Position numbers and translations under genes: made by a program. From CAZTTH01 sp964615975 (GTDB taxonomy: Bacteria > Verrucomicrobiota > Lentisphaeria > JABSQK01 > JAJFLO01): DNA of 64,000 nucleotides. The stretch lies in the NCBI GenBank assembly GCA_964615975.1, contig CAZTTH010000004.1, forward strand, positions 1-64,000, written 5' to 3'. Below the pieces are notes generated by a model. The model did no database searches, was not told the origin of the DNA, and saw only the letters and a program-made list of their open reading frames with translations. This document shows, one piece after another, positions 36,873 to 46,896 of this stretch. Positions within the stretch are counted from its first letter, which is position 1. Each line of letters opens with the position of its first letter.

Positions 36873-38495
36873 ATGTCCAGAATGAAATTCATAAACGCCA
36901 ATACGATTCCCTCAGGATTTGTCATTGAATCTGATGTGTGTATTATTGGCGCTGGAGCAGCCGGAATAGCTATCGCCTGTGCTTTTGATCACTCCGCCAT
37001 AAATATTACCCTTATCGAAGCAGGCAATTTGAAGTACGATCCCAAAATTCAGGAACAAAATGACTTTGAAAACATTGGTCATCCATTGAATGTCAACCAA
37101 CCTGTTCATCTGCGCATGTTTGGTGGATCAACTAACTCATGGAACGGACGATGCATCGCACTAGACGAAATCGATTTTAAAAGACGTGACTGGCTTCCAG
37201 ATAGCGACTGGCCGCTAAGCCCATCAACTTTATCCGATTATTATTTAAGGGCATCGAAATGGCTTGGTATCCCCAAGCTCGAGCGTTGGCATAAAGATTA
37301 TTGGATGAATAATCAGGTATTCAATGCCTTGGCTTCCACGGAACTAACTATAGGTGCTTATTTATGGTCCGATCGATTACGCCTGGGAGAATACTATCGA
37401 AAACAACTTCATCAATCATCTAATATCATGACCTATTTGAACGCTAACGTTACGGAACTCATAGCAGATTCTGGCAATGGCAAGATTGAGTCAATCGCAA
37501 TTTCAGGTTTTCAGGGAAATACATTTACAGCAAATGCCAGATTTTACATATTAGCCAGCGGTGGCTTGGAAAACGTGCGGTTATTACTCATTTCCTCAAA
37601 AAACCATAATGTGGGTATCGGCAATGAATTTGATAATGTGGGGCGCTATTACATCAATCATCCACGAACGGATGGGGTTGGGCGATTATACCTGAATAAG
37701 AAACATCGATTATATACTCAATTTGTCAGGCATTTTACGGAGAGTTATCGCCCGGGGATTGGGAGAGATAACTATCAATTATTCCTCAACCCTTCAGAAA
37801 ATTTTCAACAAACGAATGAATTACTCAATATGGCTTCCTTCCTATACGCAGTCTTCGAGCCGCGACTCGCAGATCCCTATCTTTTGTTAAAATCCAAGAT
37901 AATGAATGAGAGTATTGCAAAGCTCTCACCTCCACTTGATATGGCTTCAATCAAGTTGCTTTTTTCACATGTCCCCATTCTCTCAGTGGCTGCACTTTAT
38001 CGAATGTGCGGCGAACCATTTATGATCGATCATCTGGCGGTGGTCGATCAGGTTGAGCAAGTTCCGACCCGTGAAAGTCGCATAACATTGTGCGATATCA
38101 GGGATCGATTCGGGAAAAACAGGCTACAGTTGAATTGGAAGATAACCCAAAAATCAACCGACACCCTGAGATGTTTTCATCAATTTCTGTCTCAACACTT
38201 CAGCAAACTTGGCATCGGCAGATTTCAAAGTCAATTGATTGACGACAACATTTATGTCCCCAATTACACGGATGCTTCACATCCAACCGGTGGTACGCGG
38301 ATGAGCAATAGTCCAAAAACCGGAGTGGTCGATTCCAATTGCCGGGTATTTGGTTTCGACAATCTCTATATAGCAGGTAGTTCCGTATTCCCCACTGGCG
38401 GCCATGCCAATCCGACTTTGACCATAATCGCATTGGCACTACGGTTAACCGATCATATAAAATTAGAAATTCTTTACCATGGAAAATCAAATTAA
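36873..38495 (+). CDS. GMC-family FAD-dependent oxidoreductase
   Basis: The 540-residue protein has a Rossmann FAD-binding motif near the N-terminus (DVCIIGAGAAGIAIACAF), MFGGSTNSWNGRCI in the substrate/FAD region, an ASGGLENVRLLL segment and the GMC C-terminal signature HPTGGTRMSNSPKTGVVDSN followed by NLYIAGSSVFPTGGHANPT. GMC enzymes oxidise alcohols, including sugars and polyols; the substrate here is unknown. Its position beside asparagine synthase, glycosyltransferase and sulfotransferase genes suggests modification of a surface polysaccharide or its precursor. Starts at 36873 or at the ATG nine bases on. Confidence 0.87.
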   Translation: MSRMKFINANTIPSGFVIESDVCIIGAGAAGIAIACAFDHSAINITLIEAGNLKYDPKIQEQNDFENIGHPLNVNQPVHLRMFGGSTNSWNGRCIALDEIDFKRRDWLPDSDWPLSPSTLSDYYLRASKWLGIPKLERWHKDYWMNNQVFNALASTELTIGAYLWSDRLRLGEYYRKQLHQSSNIMTYLNANVTELIADSGNGKIESIAISGFQGNTFTANARFYILASGGLENVRLLLISSKNHNVGIGNEFDNVGRYYINHPRTDGVGRLYLNKKHRLYTQFVRHFTESYRPGIGRDNYQLFLNPSENFQQTNELLNMASFLYAVFEPRLADPYLLLKSKIMNESIAKLSPPLDMASIKLLFSHVPILSVAALYRMCGEPFMIDHLAVVDQVEQVPTRESRITLCDIRDRFGKNRLQLNWKITQKSTDTLRCFHQFLSQHFSKLGIGRFQSQLIDDNIYVPNYTDASHPTGGTRMSNSPKTGVVDSNCRVFGFDNLYIAGSSVFPTGGHANPTLTIIALALRLTDHIKLEILYHGKSN

Positions 38496-38571
38496 TGATT
38501 AGAATTGAACTTTTTCTCAGAAAGTTGAAACGACAATAAGTCAGCCTGTTTGTTTATTTTCAAAACCTAAA

Positions 38572-40470
38572 TCAATTATCAAACTTCTGAAGAAACCACA
38601 ACTCAAGAATCAATAAATTCCACAATTGATATTGCCAATTTTTCTGCCCCTTAAGATGTTGGTCTAACATGACCTTGACACGTTCCTGATTAAAATATCC
38701 ACGATCACCGGCAGCTTTGCTTAATAACACCTCCCGGAGCATGGAATTGAGTTCTTTCCTGAGCCACACATCTACCGGTATTGCAAAACCTCGTTTAGAT
38801 CGGGTTACTATTGCTTTGGGCAGCAAATTTGAAAGTGCTTTTTTCAATATCCATTTTCGATTTAATCCCTTTATTTTCAAGGAAATGGGTAATCGAGCCG
38901 CAAACTCCATGAAGGTATGATCGAGAAAGGGGGAACGTGCTTCAACTCCATGTGCCATGGTGGCACGATCCATTTTTACGAGCAGATCATCAGGCAAATA
39001 AGACATAATATCGGTATACAGGGGAGCGCTTTCTCCATCAATTCCAGTAAATTGTTGCATCAAATTGATGATCAATGTTTCTGCTGAATCTTCTTTAACA
39101 ACATTAAGAAAATCGGCTGAATATAACCCTTCTCTCTCTTGTCGGTTAATAATAGAGATCCACCGACAGTACAATGAATTGCCGGGGATTTTTTCACACA
39201 TGAAAAAATTTTGTACGCGTTTGAGAAGATGATCATTGGGGAGATTACCAGGAGTAACAGCATTGAAGAAACAGCGATTCAGATTTCGCAAAGGGGTTGG
39301 AATTCGCCAAAACATTTGCGCAATTTTTTGATGTAAATAGCGATCATATCCAGCGAAGTTTTCATCTCCGCCATCACCGTTCAGAGCAACGGAGACATAG
39401 GGTTTAGTCATTTTGGCCAGAAACCAGGTTGGCAAAATTGAAGCATCTCCGAAGGGTTCATCAAGGTGATCAACTATCGCGGGTAATTCGTTTGCTAATT
39501 CTGGTGTATAAATAAATTCATGGTGATCAGTTTTGAAGTGCCGGGCAATGAGTCGCGCAAATGAAGATTCATCATGGCTCTTTTCATTAAATGAGATAGA
39601 AAAGGTTTTGACAGGATGGTCAACCAATTGACTCATTAAGCCAACAATCGCGCTTGAATCAATACCGCCACTTAAGAATACCCCCAATTCAACATCACTC
39701 ATTAAGCGAATGCGCACAGCTTCGCGCAGTCGATCGATCAATTCCGTCTGAATTTGAGCGACAGTGGCAGTAAAGGGCGCAGGTTGATACTGAAAGAGCA
39801 ATTGCCAATAACATTCAATACGAATTTGGTTGTTTTGCCATATCAATTTATGTGCCGGAGGCAATTTATAAATACCCTTGAATCCTGTTTGCGGAGCGGG
39901 AATATAACTTAAAGTGATGAAATGATCGATAGCATGAGAATCCGGTTCCTTAATGAGTTCCGGGAATCGAAGCAGGGACTTGATTTCTGAGCCGAAAAGT
40001 ATACGGGTTAGAGTTGGTGCATAAAACAAAGGTTTTTTACCGATTCTGTCCCGTGCCAGAAATAATTTTTGGTTATTTGCATCCCATAAAGCAAAAGCAA
40101 ACATCCCATGTAAACGGGATAGACATTCTTCTCCCAGTTCTTCATATAAATGAAGGATGACTTCCGAGTCGCTGTGCGACTTGAATTGATGTCCTTTTTT
40201 TAACAGCCAATCTCGCTGTTCGAGATGGTTGTAGATTTCTCCATTACAGACAAGCCAGATCGAATTATTTTCATTGCTCATTGGCTGGGCACCATTCGGA
40301 GAGGTATCGATAATTGCTAAACGGCAGTGCCCCAACCCGGCATTGTGTTGTATGAATGTTCGATAATCATCGGGACCACGATGACTTAACGATCGCGTCA
40401 TTTCTGATAATGTTTTTGCACCAACAGGTTGATTAATGTCAGCGTTAATTAATCCACATAAACCACACAT
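38572..40470 (-). CDS. asnB: Asparagine synthase (glutamine-hydrolysing) homologue
   Basis: The 632-residue protein starts MCGLCGL, giving the N-terminal nucleophile Cys2 of a class II glutamine amidotransferase. SHRGPDDYR, CNGEIYNH and SDSEVILHLYEELG follow. The synthetase half has the ATP-pyrophosphatase P-loop LSGGIDSSAIVGLM and ALNGDGGDENFAGYDRYL. Both halves look intact. In polysaccharide clusters such homologues often amidate sugar or other carboxylates rather than serving bulk asparagine synthesis; that is inference here. It follows a GT2 gene by 21 bases on the same strand. Confidence 0.92.
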   Translation of the reverse strand: MCGLCGLINADINQPVGAKTLSEMTRSLSHRGPDDYRTFIQHNAGLGHCRLAIIDTSPNGAQPMSNENNSIWLVCNGEIYNHLEQRDWLLKKGHQFKSHSDSEVILHLYEELGEECLSRLHGMFAFALWDANNQKLFLARDRIGKKPLFYAPTLTRILFGSEIKSLLRFPELIKEPDSHAIDHFITLSYIPAPQTGFKGIYKLPPAHKLIWQNNQIRIECYWQLLFQYQPAPFTATVAQIQTELIDRLREAVRIRLMSDVELGVFLSGGIDSSAIVGLMSQLVDHPVKTFSISFNEKSHDESSFARLIARHFKTDHHEFIYTPELANELPAIVDHLDEPFGDASILPTWFLAKMTKPYVSVALNGDGGDENFAGYDRYLHQKIAQMFWRIPTPLRNLNRCFFNAVTPGNLPNDHLLKRVQNFFMCEKIPGNSLYCRWISIINRQEREGLYSADFLNVVKEDSAETLIINLMQQFTGIDGESAPLYTDIMSYLPDDLLVKMDRATMAHGVEARSPFLDHTFMEFAARLPISLKIKGLNRKWILKKALSNLLPKAIVTRSKRGFAIPVDVWLRKELNSMLREVLLSKAAGDRGYFNQERVKVMLDQHLKGQKNWQYQLWNLLILELWFLQKFDN

Positions 40471-40491
40471 GTCTTAAATTAGCTTTCAACG

Positions 40492-41526
40492 TTAATCAAA
40501 TTGAGGTGAGGTCGGCAATGTAGTAAAGTCAATCAAATGTTCTGACCAGATCCGCTGTTTTTCAGCGGGAGAGACAAATCGATGCCGATGAAAATCCAAA
40601 TCCATTGTTTTCAATTGGACGTTACCCTTGCCAAATAGATATCCAATAAATTCTCCGGCAGCGCCGACACAATATCCGATTGCCAGCCATGGGATGATGC
40701 GAGGAATCAAAGCTCGCTGCCATCCCAATCGAAAAATTGTCTTCATTACTCTATAGAATCGTATAAATGGAATTACCGGAGCGGTAATCAAATAAAAAGC
40801 GTGTTTTATCGGCGAGAATTCACGGGCGCGACTCGCCGCAAGTAGTCTCCCAACATTGAAATTTTCATGTATAAATGGGACAAATTTAGTCATAAATACA
40901 TGATAAATTTTTGCCTCCGTATCCATATACAGACGGTACCCTTTTTTTCGAAGATCTTCATGCAACACAAATTCAAAATCCATCATATTTTCCAGGCGCT
41001 CTCCATATTCAATCAAAATCTTCTTTTTATAACTGCTGTTATGCCCGGGGATATCCATTATTTCCCCACTTGGTTGTGGCATAATCCATGGTTCATATTG
41101 AATAAGATAATTTGCCCAACTGCGGGCACAATGGAGATTCGCGAGTCCTACTGCGGGTCCAACTCCAACCCATGATTCCTGATGAGTTTTAACCAGGGAC
41201 TCCGCCCATTTTGACATGGGAAAACAATGATCTTCTGTAAGCACAACGATGGGGGCACATGCCTTTACGATACCTGAAACACGGGCATGATTCAGTGATC
41301 GGAAAGGTCCAATCTCCACGATTTGATACCCCCAAAAGTCACCCATCTCGGATTCATTGAGATGTAATTCCCTTTGAGAAACCACAACGAATACGATTTC
41401 AATCCGATCACAAATTGTCTGTTGAGCCAGATAGAGTATCAACTGATGAACCGTGGCATAATTATCCGGAGTGGCAACAATTACCGAAAGAGAAGGAATT
41501 GTGGTTTGCAACGGATTAGCTTTCAT
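40492..41526 (-). CDS. Family 2-like glycosyltransferase
   Basis: A 344-residue GT-A type protein. The N-terminus SLSVIVATPDNYATVHQLI begins the nucleotide-binding fold; IVVLTEDHCFPMSKWAESL contains a TEDH in place of the usual DxD. GHNSSYKKKILIEYG and an ED-like LHEDLRKKGYRLYM acceptor region follow. The C-terminal part (ALIPRIIPWLAIGYCVGAAGEFIGYLFG) is hydrophobic and may anchor it to the membrane. The acceptor is unknown. It is the first gene of a two-gene operon with the asnB homologue. Confidence 0.82.
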   Translation of the reverse strand: MKANPLQTTIPSLSVIVATPDNYATVHQLILYLAQQTICDRIEIVFVVVSQRELHLNESEMGDFWGYQIVEIGPFRSLNHARVSGIVKACAPIVVLTEDHCFPMSKWAESLVKTHQESWVGVGPAVGLANLHCARSWANYLIQYEPWIMPQPSGEIMDIPGHNSSYKKKILIEYGERLENMMDFEFVLHEDLRKKGYRLYMDTEAKIYHVFMTKFVPFIHENFNVGRLLAASRAREFSPIKHAFYLITAPVIPFIRFYRVMKTIFRLGWQRALIPRIIPWLAIGYCVGAAGEFIGYLFGKGNVQLKTMDLDFHRHRFVSPAEKQRIWSEHLIDFTTLPTSPQFD

Positions 41527-41663
41527 TTGTTAAAGAATTTTATGAGTTTATAGATAAAATTTGATGCGGTAACATTTTGTCGAGAGGTAATGGAAATACA
41601 AAAAGAGACAATTACTATAATGTCATAACCTCCGTCCAGCATTGCATTTAGATTGAAAACATT

Positions 41664-42548
41664 ATGAATACCCATCAAAATCCAAATTTATCTGTTATTC
41701 ATACTCATTACCGTCTTCCAGATGTTATTGGATTAGGTGGCGTAAAGTGCGGTTCAACCAGTTTGCATTATTACTTAAAAGCCCATCCCGATGTAGGGGT
41801 TCAAAAGGTAAAAGAAATGCGGTTCTTCGCCGACTCAGGCACCTGGCACAAAGGCTTACATTGGTATAGCCAACAATTCCCCCCCAACAAAACTACTCTG
41901 ATCGAATCGCATGGCGGCTCATACACTGCTTATCCGAGTGAACCCAATATACCGGAACGAATATTTTCGGTCTTGCCACACGCCAGATTCATTTATATAG
42001 TGCGCAACCCCATCGATCGCATGATTTCACGGTACATCCACTTATATTCAAATGGTATCGAGAATCGCCCCATTGATACGGCATTATTGGATTGGAATGA
42101 TCCTGAATATATACCCCAAAGTCAATACTACATGCAATTGCAAAGATACTTCAAATACTATGAGACTAATCGATTTCTACTTGTCCTTCACGATGATTTC
42201 CTGAATAAACGCCGGGAATCATTGCGGGTGATATTCGATTTTTTACAGGTGAATCCAGATTATTGGTCGGCAGAATTTGACATAATCCGGCATCCCTCCA
42301 GAGCAAAACGGAGAAACAACGCATTGGGATTATTCATTCAGAATAAAATTGCCAATCAAATTTTCAACAAATTAAAGGATTCCCAAAGGTATTGGTTTAA
42401 AAAAATATTTTATACCCCTATATCGACGAAAATCATTCGCCCTCAAATCACCGATGAAACCAGAGTGAAATTGCACTCTTTATTCCAAAATGATATCGCG
42501 TGCCTGGAAACGTTCATGGGTAGAAACCTGGGGCATTGGCAGCTATGA
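41664..42548 (+). CDS. Sulfotransferase family protein (first)
   Basis: The 294-residue protein has the 5'-phosphosulfate-binding loop GLGGVKCGSTSLHYYLKAHP near the N-terminus and the 3'-phosphate-binding segment FIYIVRNPIDRMISRYIH in the middle, the two PAPS-binding motifs of the family. It would transfer sulfate from PAPS to an acceptor, plausibly a saccharide given the surrounding glycosyltransferases. There is no membrane segment. It ends three bases from the stop of a second, convergent sulfotransferase. Confidence 0.87.
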   Translation: MNTHQNPNLSVIHTHYRLPDVIGLGGVKCGSTSLHYYLKAHPDVGVQKVKEMRFFADSGTWHKGLHWYSQQFPPNKTTLIESHGGSYTAYPSEPNIPERIFSVLPHARFIYIVRNPIDRMISRYIHLYSNGIENRPIDTALLDWNDPEYIPQSQYYMQLQRYFKYYETNRFLLVLHDDFLNKRRESLRVIFDFLQVNPDYWSAEFDIIRHPSRAKRRNNALGLFIQNKIANQIFNKLKDSQRYWFKKIFYTPISTKIIRPQITDETRVKLHSLFQNDIACLETFMGRNLGHWQL

Positions 42549-42551
42549 TTT

Positions 42552-43388
42552 TTACATGATATACCCTGCATAAAATGGAAAATTTTTTAGTCTTTGAGTG
42601 ACTTTATGAATTTGTTGTTCATCCCATTTTTTTTTATCCCTGGTTCGATTAGGCGTTTTAAATACAATGCCGGCACAATCACTCAGGTAATCTGCCGGTG
42701 CTGACAACCCCAAAAAATCACACAAACATCGCAAACCTTTTTCCGGTTCTTCAATAAAATGTTCATGACGCATTTCAATCAAATCATCAGACGGTATCAT
42801 TGCTTTGAATTTCATGATCACCGCGCTCAGTTCGAAAAAATAGTTGATCGCATCTGGAATATCCATTTTTCGTCGGGCGGGTAAGGTCAAGCTGGTGATA
42901 ACATCGAAAGGATTTCGAATTATGTGAATGTATTTCACCCTCCCCCATCGTTTACGTAATTCGTCAAATAACCAGGGTCTGACCTGCAAACTCAAGAGTA
43001 ATCCTTCGCCGTGTTTGTCCCCAATAACCTTGATTTCTCTGAATTGCCCCTGCCATTGCCCGGGAACGTTATAATTGTATAAATTTTCCCGCCTTCCATG
43101 TTGATGGTAAAATTCCGAGTTCCGAAGAATTACACTGTAAATCTGATTTTGACTGAAATGGCACATGATATAACGAAGAATTCCTACTTCATGGGCAATG
43201 ATCATATTCGGGTGAGCATCTAACAGCGATCCGATCAAACTGTGGCCACTTTTAGGGCAACTGAGAAATAAACATTTGGATTCGATTCTATCGAAAAGGT
43301 ATTTATGACGATAAGCATGAACCGCCGAGGTCATAAAATCGATCCCCAACTTGACCAGGTCAGTCGCACCAAAATGGTTTATTCGCAT
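42552..43388 (-). CDS. Sulfotransferase family protein (second)
   Basis: The ATG at 43388 (MRINHFGATDLVKLG), which overlaps the preceding glycosyltransferase stop by ten bases, is the likely start; the open frame runs back to 43646 only as an out-of-frame overlap of that gene. The 278-residue product has the PAPS loop CLFLSCPKSGHSLIGSLLDA, VKYIHIIRNPFDVITSL as the 3'-phosphate motif, and the IEMRHEHFIEEPEKGLRCLCDFLGL segment typical of sulfotransferases. It is only distantly like the first one. Translational coupling with the GT2 gene suggests both act on the same glycan. Confidence 0.85.
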   Translation of the reverse strand: MRINHFGATDLVKLGIDFMTSAVHAYRHKYLFDRIESKCLFLSCPKSGHSLIGSLLDAHPNMIIAHEVGILRYIMCHFSQNQIYSVILRNSEFYHQHGRRENLYNYNVPGQWQGQFREIKVIGDKHGEGLLLSLQVRPWLFDELRKRWGRVKYIHIIRNPFDVITSLTLPARRKMDIPDAINYFFELSAVIMKFKAMIPSDDLIEMRHEHFIEEPEKGLRCLCDFLGLSAPADYLSDCAGIVFKTPNRTRDKKKWDEQQIHKVTQRLKNFPFYAGYIM

Positions 43389-44299
43389 TTGAACACTCTG
43401 TTTTTGAAAATTTTCTTTCGCAGTTGATCGCAGTATCCTTTGAATTCTCCTAATGACCATGCTGCCGTTCCACAAAAAACCAACGGTGTTGCTTTGAGAA
43501 ATTCGACCAGATATGATTGGTATTTGACAATTTTGTAAAAAATCCGTACAAAAAGCAGGAATGGCAACACTAGACAACCAATTATATAAATTAATATCCA
43601 TCCAGTCCGTAATCGTTGTTCCGTTACCCTGACATTGGCGAAACATCGTCCATGAAACGGGACATGACCTAATAAATCATGGAGTTTACTGGGATTACGA
43701 TGATACACTTTAATCGAGGGGTTGAAGTAAGGTTTATGCCCGGCTTGCATAATTCGCCATTGAAATGCCGAATCTGAACAATAAGTGTTAACAATGAATG
43801 GCCCATATTTATCAAATGTCGATCGTTTCATGGTAAAACAACATCCTGGAATTTCAAACATATATCCAGCCGGAACCTTTGGTAGCCAATGGCTGAATTC
43901 CGTGAAATAATACGCCCAACCAATTAGGTATTGTGGATTGGCATTATCCACAGCACCACCAATTATAGGAAGATCTTCCAAGTGCGCTCGGGCAATTTCA
44001 TCAATCCAGTTTTCAGGAATAAGGCAATCCGCGTCAGTGAAAGCAATGATATTTCCCAAAGAAACCTTAATACCCCGATTTCGTGCATCACCGGCAAATT
44101 TACGTTCATTGCAGGTCAAGAGTTTGATATTTGGAAAATTTTTTCGAATCATTATCGCGGTTTCATCAGAGGAACTATCCACCACAATGATTTCATAAGA
44201 ATGATTTGTTTTCTGCCGCAAAAGAGAGCTTAAGGTATCCGCAATCGTACATTGGGAATTATAGGATGCAATTACAACTGAAATTTCAATATCGTTCAT
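43379..44299 (-). CDS. Family 2 glycosyltransferase
   Basis: A 306-residue GT2 enzyme: SVVIASYNSQCTIADTLSSL at the N-terminus, YEIIVVDSSSDET, FAGDARNRGI, then the metal-binding DxD in IIAFTDADCLIPENW. FEIPGCCFTMKRSTFDKYG belongs to the acceptor region. A hydrophobic stretch near the C-terminus (ILIYIIGCLVLPFLLFVRIF) predicts membrane association. Its stop overlaps the start of the second sulfotransferase, so glycosyl transfer and sulfation are probably linked. Confidence 0.9.
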   Translation of the reverse strand: MNDIEISVVIASYNSQCTIADTLSSLLRQKTNHSYEIIVVDSSSDETAIMIRKNFPNIKLLTCNERKFAGDARNRGIKVSLGNIIAFTDADCLIPENWIDEIARAHLEDLPIIGGAVDNANPQYLIGWAYYFTEFSHWLPKVPAGYMFEIPGCCFTMKRSTFDKYGPFIVNTYCSDSAFQWRIMQAGHKPYFNPSIKVYHRNPSKLHDLLGHVPFHGRCFANVRVTEQRLRTGWILIYIIGCLVLPFLLFVRIFYKIVKYQSYLVEFLKATPLVFCGTAAWSLGEFKGYCDQLRKKIFKNRVFKCE

Positions 44300-44465
44300 G
44301 ACTATATACAGGAAAAGTTATAGTGATAAATTACTATCATTGATACGATCACAGCCGTAATATTTATTGATACCCCTTATACAATTCATGTGATAGCGAA
44401 GGGTAATCTCCTCATATAATTAAATATGATAAAATTGGATAACTTTGGAATATAATTGATTAACC

Positions 44466-45581
44466 ATGACATCCCCCCGTACTATCAGAAGAATTATACA
44501 CCATTTTATGGTATTCTGTATTCTGCTTTCCGGATGCGGACGAGACTCAGCTCCCCATTACGATCAAACCAAACTCGGGATCCTTAAGGAATATTTTAAT
44601 GCCATCGAATCACAAAACTATCACGTGGCAATTCGGAAGCTGGAGCGTATCAATGAATTGAACAATACGCCGGTTGCTAGCTATCGGTTGATACGCTATT
44701 TGAAGGATAACGATATCATTGCCAACGTGAATACCGAATTGGAATTGCAGCAGTATCAGGCCGCCTTGGATTCCATCGACCATTCTATTCTAATTGAGGG
44801 CAACAGCGAACGATTAAGCCGGGAACGCAGTAAAATCGCTGGGTTTGTTCAACTTAAAAACTATCCAGCACATACTCATTTTACCACGAGCGGCGACGCA
44901 TTAGCCGCGATGAAACAATTGCCTGATCCCAAAGTATTCGGCCCCCATAATCAACTCTATCTTGATTGGTATATCGAACAGCAACAGCGACTTAAGGAAC
45001 TTGATAGAAAGGAATATTTCAATGAACTCACTCGGTTAACCCTTGACCTTGATCGTGCCTTGATTTCGGCTTCGACTAAAACCCCACTACTTTTGAAGCA
45101 CCTAAGTACTCTTCTGACTCAGGAGGAATGTGGCAAAAAATTATCCCGGTATTTTACCCGCGATATTATCTTAAAAGAGCTGATTGCCATCACAGAACCA
45201 ATTCAAAATAATTCCGCAGATACGCTTAATAACTGTCAACTTGATACGATCAAACCCCAATTAATGGAAATGGCTTTATTTAATTTTTGGCAGAGTTCCT
45301 CAAAATTGGAAACTGATCAAGAATGGGACAGACTTATATCATATCTGACTCAGTCTACGGCTTGTGGAAAATTATTGCATATTGACAGGGAATTACGCAG
45401 GGATAAGATAATTAGCTTTCTCTTTCAGTTTCATCGTTTATTGGAAGAATCACCGCATGTGTATGGAGCACGTATTATTCATCATTTTGAAATCAAATTT
45501 TTCCCTGCAATGATTGCCTCACCAGTTCCCAATCTAGGAAGTATATTTACCCAACTATATCGAATTCGACCAGCGTCATAA
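44466..45581 (+). CDS. Lipoprotein of unknown function, mostly helical
   Basis: The 371-residue protein has a lipoprotein signal peptide ending in ILLSGC (lipid Cys near residue 24). The rest reads as alpha-helical with repeated short helices (YFNAIESQNYHVAIRKLERI, QQYQAALDSIDHS), resembling TPR-like units without a firm match. I do not recognise the family. It precedes a parvulin-type PPIase by 85 bases on the same strand, so it may be an outer-membrane or periplasmic partner in assembly or export of the surface polymer made by this cluster. Confidence 0.7.
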   Translation: MTSPRTIRRIIHHFMVFCILLSGCGRDSAPHYDQTKLGILKEYFNAIESQNYHVAIRKLERINELNNTPVASYRLIRYLKDNDIIANVNTELELQQYQAALDSIDHSILIEGNSERLSRERSKIAGFVQLKNYPAHTHFTTSGDALAAMKQLPDPKVFGPHNQLYLDWYIEQQQRLKELDRKEYFNELTRLTLDLDRALISASTKTPLLLKHLSTLLTQEECGKKLSRYFTRDIILKELIAITEPIQNNSADTLNNCQLDTIKPQLMEMALFNFWQSSSKLETDQEWDRLISYLTQSTACGKLLHIDRELRRDKIISFLFQFHRLLEESPHVYGARIIHHFEIKFFPAMIASPVPNLGSIFTQLYRIRPAS

Positions 45582-45666
45582 GCAGATCATTCACCGTGTT
45601 TATGATTTGAAATTGACTAAGCTGAATAACCATTTTAATATGTAACTAAAGGAAATTGAAATCAGT

Positions 45667-46734
45667 ATGAAATCATGGCAAAAATATTTTTTGCGTTATA
45701 GCATGGTAACGGTAATTGCTTCTCATCTTTCGCATGCATCAGATAATTCACCTACACCCCCTGCTTTGGCGCCATTTGCCGATCCAGATAAACCCACAGA
45801 ACAAGTTGTGACCATTAAAGATTTATTGGCATTTCTCCCTGAAGTATTAGCCACCGGAAATAACAACTACTCCCTGACCAAGGATGTAATCATGAATGAG
45901 ATGGGAATGGGACTGGAAATGGCGGCGCAACAAGGTCGTCATTTCTCTGAATCGGAAATCGTTGAAGTGATCCGTCAACTTGTTGATGCCATGATCAATC
46001 TTGAAATTATGCTAGAGCTTGCCAATGCCGATGGCATCACACCGGATACTAATGAAATAAATAATGAATTGACCGCGATGAAATCCCAACTAGGTGAAGA
46101 AGCTTTTAACGCCCAACTTTCCATGCAGGGAATTGATATTCAGCGCATCCGCAACCGGCTAACGAAAAAGCAGATAATCGATCATTGGATTGAAGATAAA
46201 ATCATGCCCACTTTGTCTTTAACTGACCAGGATATCAATTCCTATTACCAAACCAATCGGGACCAGTTTGAACAACCTGAACAAATTCGCTACGAACAGA
46301 TTATCGCTTCATACTCCAAAGGGAATCAAATTGAACAAGAAAAAGCTCTGGAGCATATAACAACCGCGCGAAATCGTGTAATTGATACAAAAATGAACCT
46401 GGAAACTGTGACCAAAGATTCCGGAGAACAGGCCTCATTAACGTATACTGATCTGGGATATATTACTCGCGATACACCAGTTTCTTCATTTGGAGCTACC
46501 TTGCCTGATCAGGTTTTGAATCTGGCAGTTGGCGACATCAGCGCAATCGTATCATCACCTCATGGGTATCATCTCTTTAAAGCCACGGATCGCATTCAAA
46601 AGGGCTTGATGCCATTGACGGTAGACTTGAAAATCCACATTTCGAGGCATCTCAAGCAGCAGAAATTGGCGGATTATTTAAAAAGCAAATTGCTCATTCA
46701 AAAGCAAGAGAGGGGGATAAAACTACATTTTTAA
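45667..46734 (+). CDS. Periplasmic parvulin-type peptidyl-prolyl isomerase (SurA/PpiC-like)
   Basis: The 355-residue precursor has a signal peptide ending near HLSHAS. A helical SurA_N-like chaperone region follows (EVIRQLVDAMINLEIMLELA), then a parvulin domain from about residue 215 (QPEQIRYEQIIASYSKGNQ) to 318, with SLTYTDLGYITRDTPV and VSSPHGYHLFKATDRI, and a C-terminal helix. It should assist folding of exported proteins. Similar PPIases are common in exopolysaccharide clusters (EpsD-like), consistent with the neighbours here. Confidence 0.85.
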   Translation: MKSWQKYFLRYSMVTVIASHLSHASDNSPTPPALAPFADPDKPTEQVVTIKDLLAFLPEVLATGNNNYSLTKDVIMNEMGMGLEMAAQQGRHFSESEIVEVIRQLVDAMINLEIMLELANADGITPDTNEINNELTAMKSQLGEEAFNAQLSMQGIDIQRIRNRLTKKQIIDHWIEDKIMPTLSLTDQDINSYYQTNRDQFEQPEQIRYEQIIASYSKGNQIEQEKALEHITTARNRVIDTKMNLETVTKDSGEQASLTYTDLGYITRDTPVSSFGATLPDQVLNLAVGDISAIVSSPHGYHLFKATDRIQKGLMPLTVDLKIHISRHLKQQKLADYLKSKLLIQKQERGIKLHF

Positions 46735-46896
46735 TCCATGGAAATTATTAGCTATCTTACAAGTCTTAACTTGGAAATTCGTACCATTATCAGACCAATC
46801 ACAAAGTCATATATGGCAAAGTCAAATGAATCATCCTCTATCTGGATACGTAAAACCTAAAAATAAATCATCACTGTCAATATTCTGGGATGAGAA

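Noticed and set aside
42600..43646. A 364-residue version of the second sulfotransferase
   Set aside because: The first 86 residues are antiparallel-phase overlap with the GT2 gene and show no sulfotransferase similarity; the start at 43388 fits.
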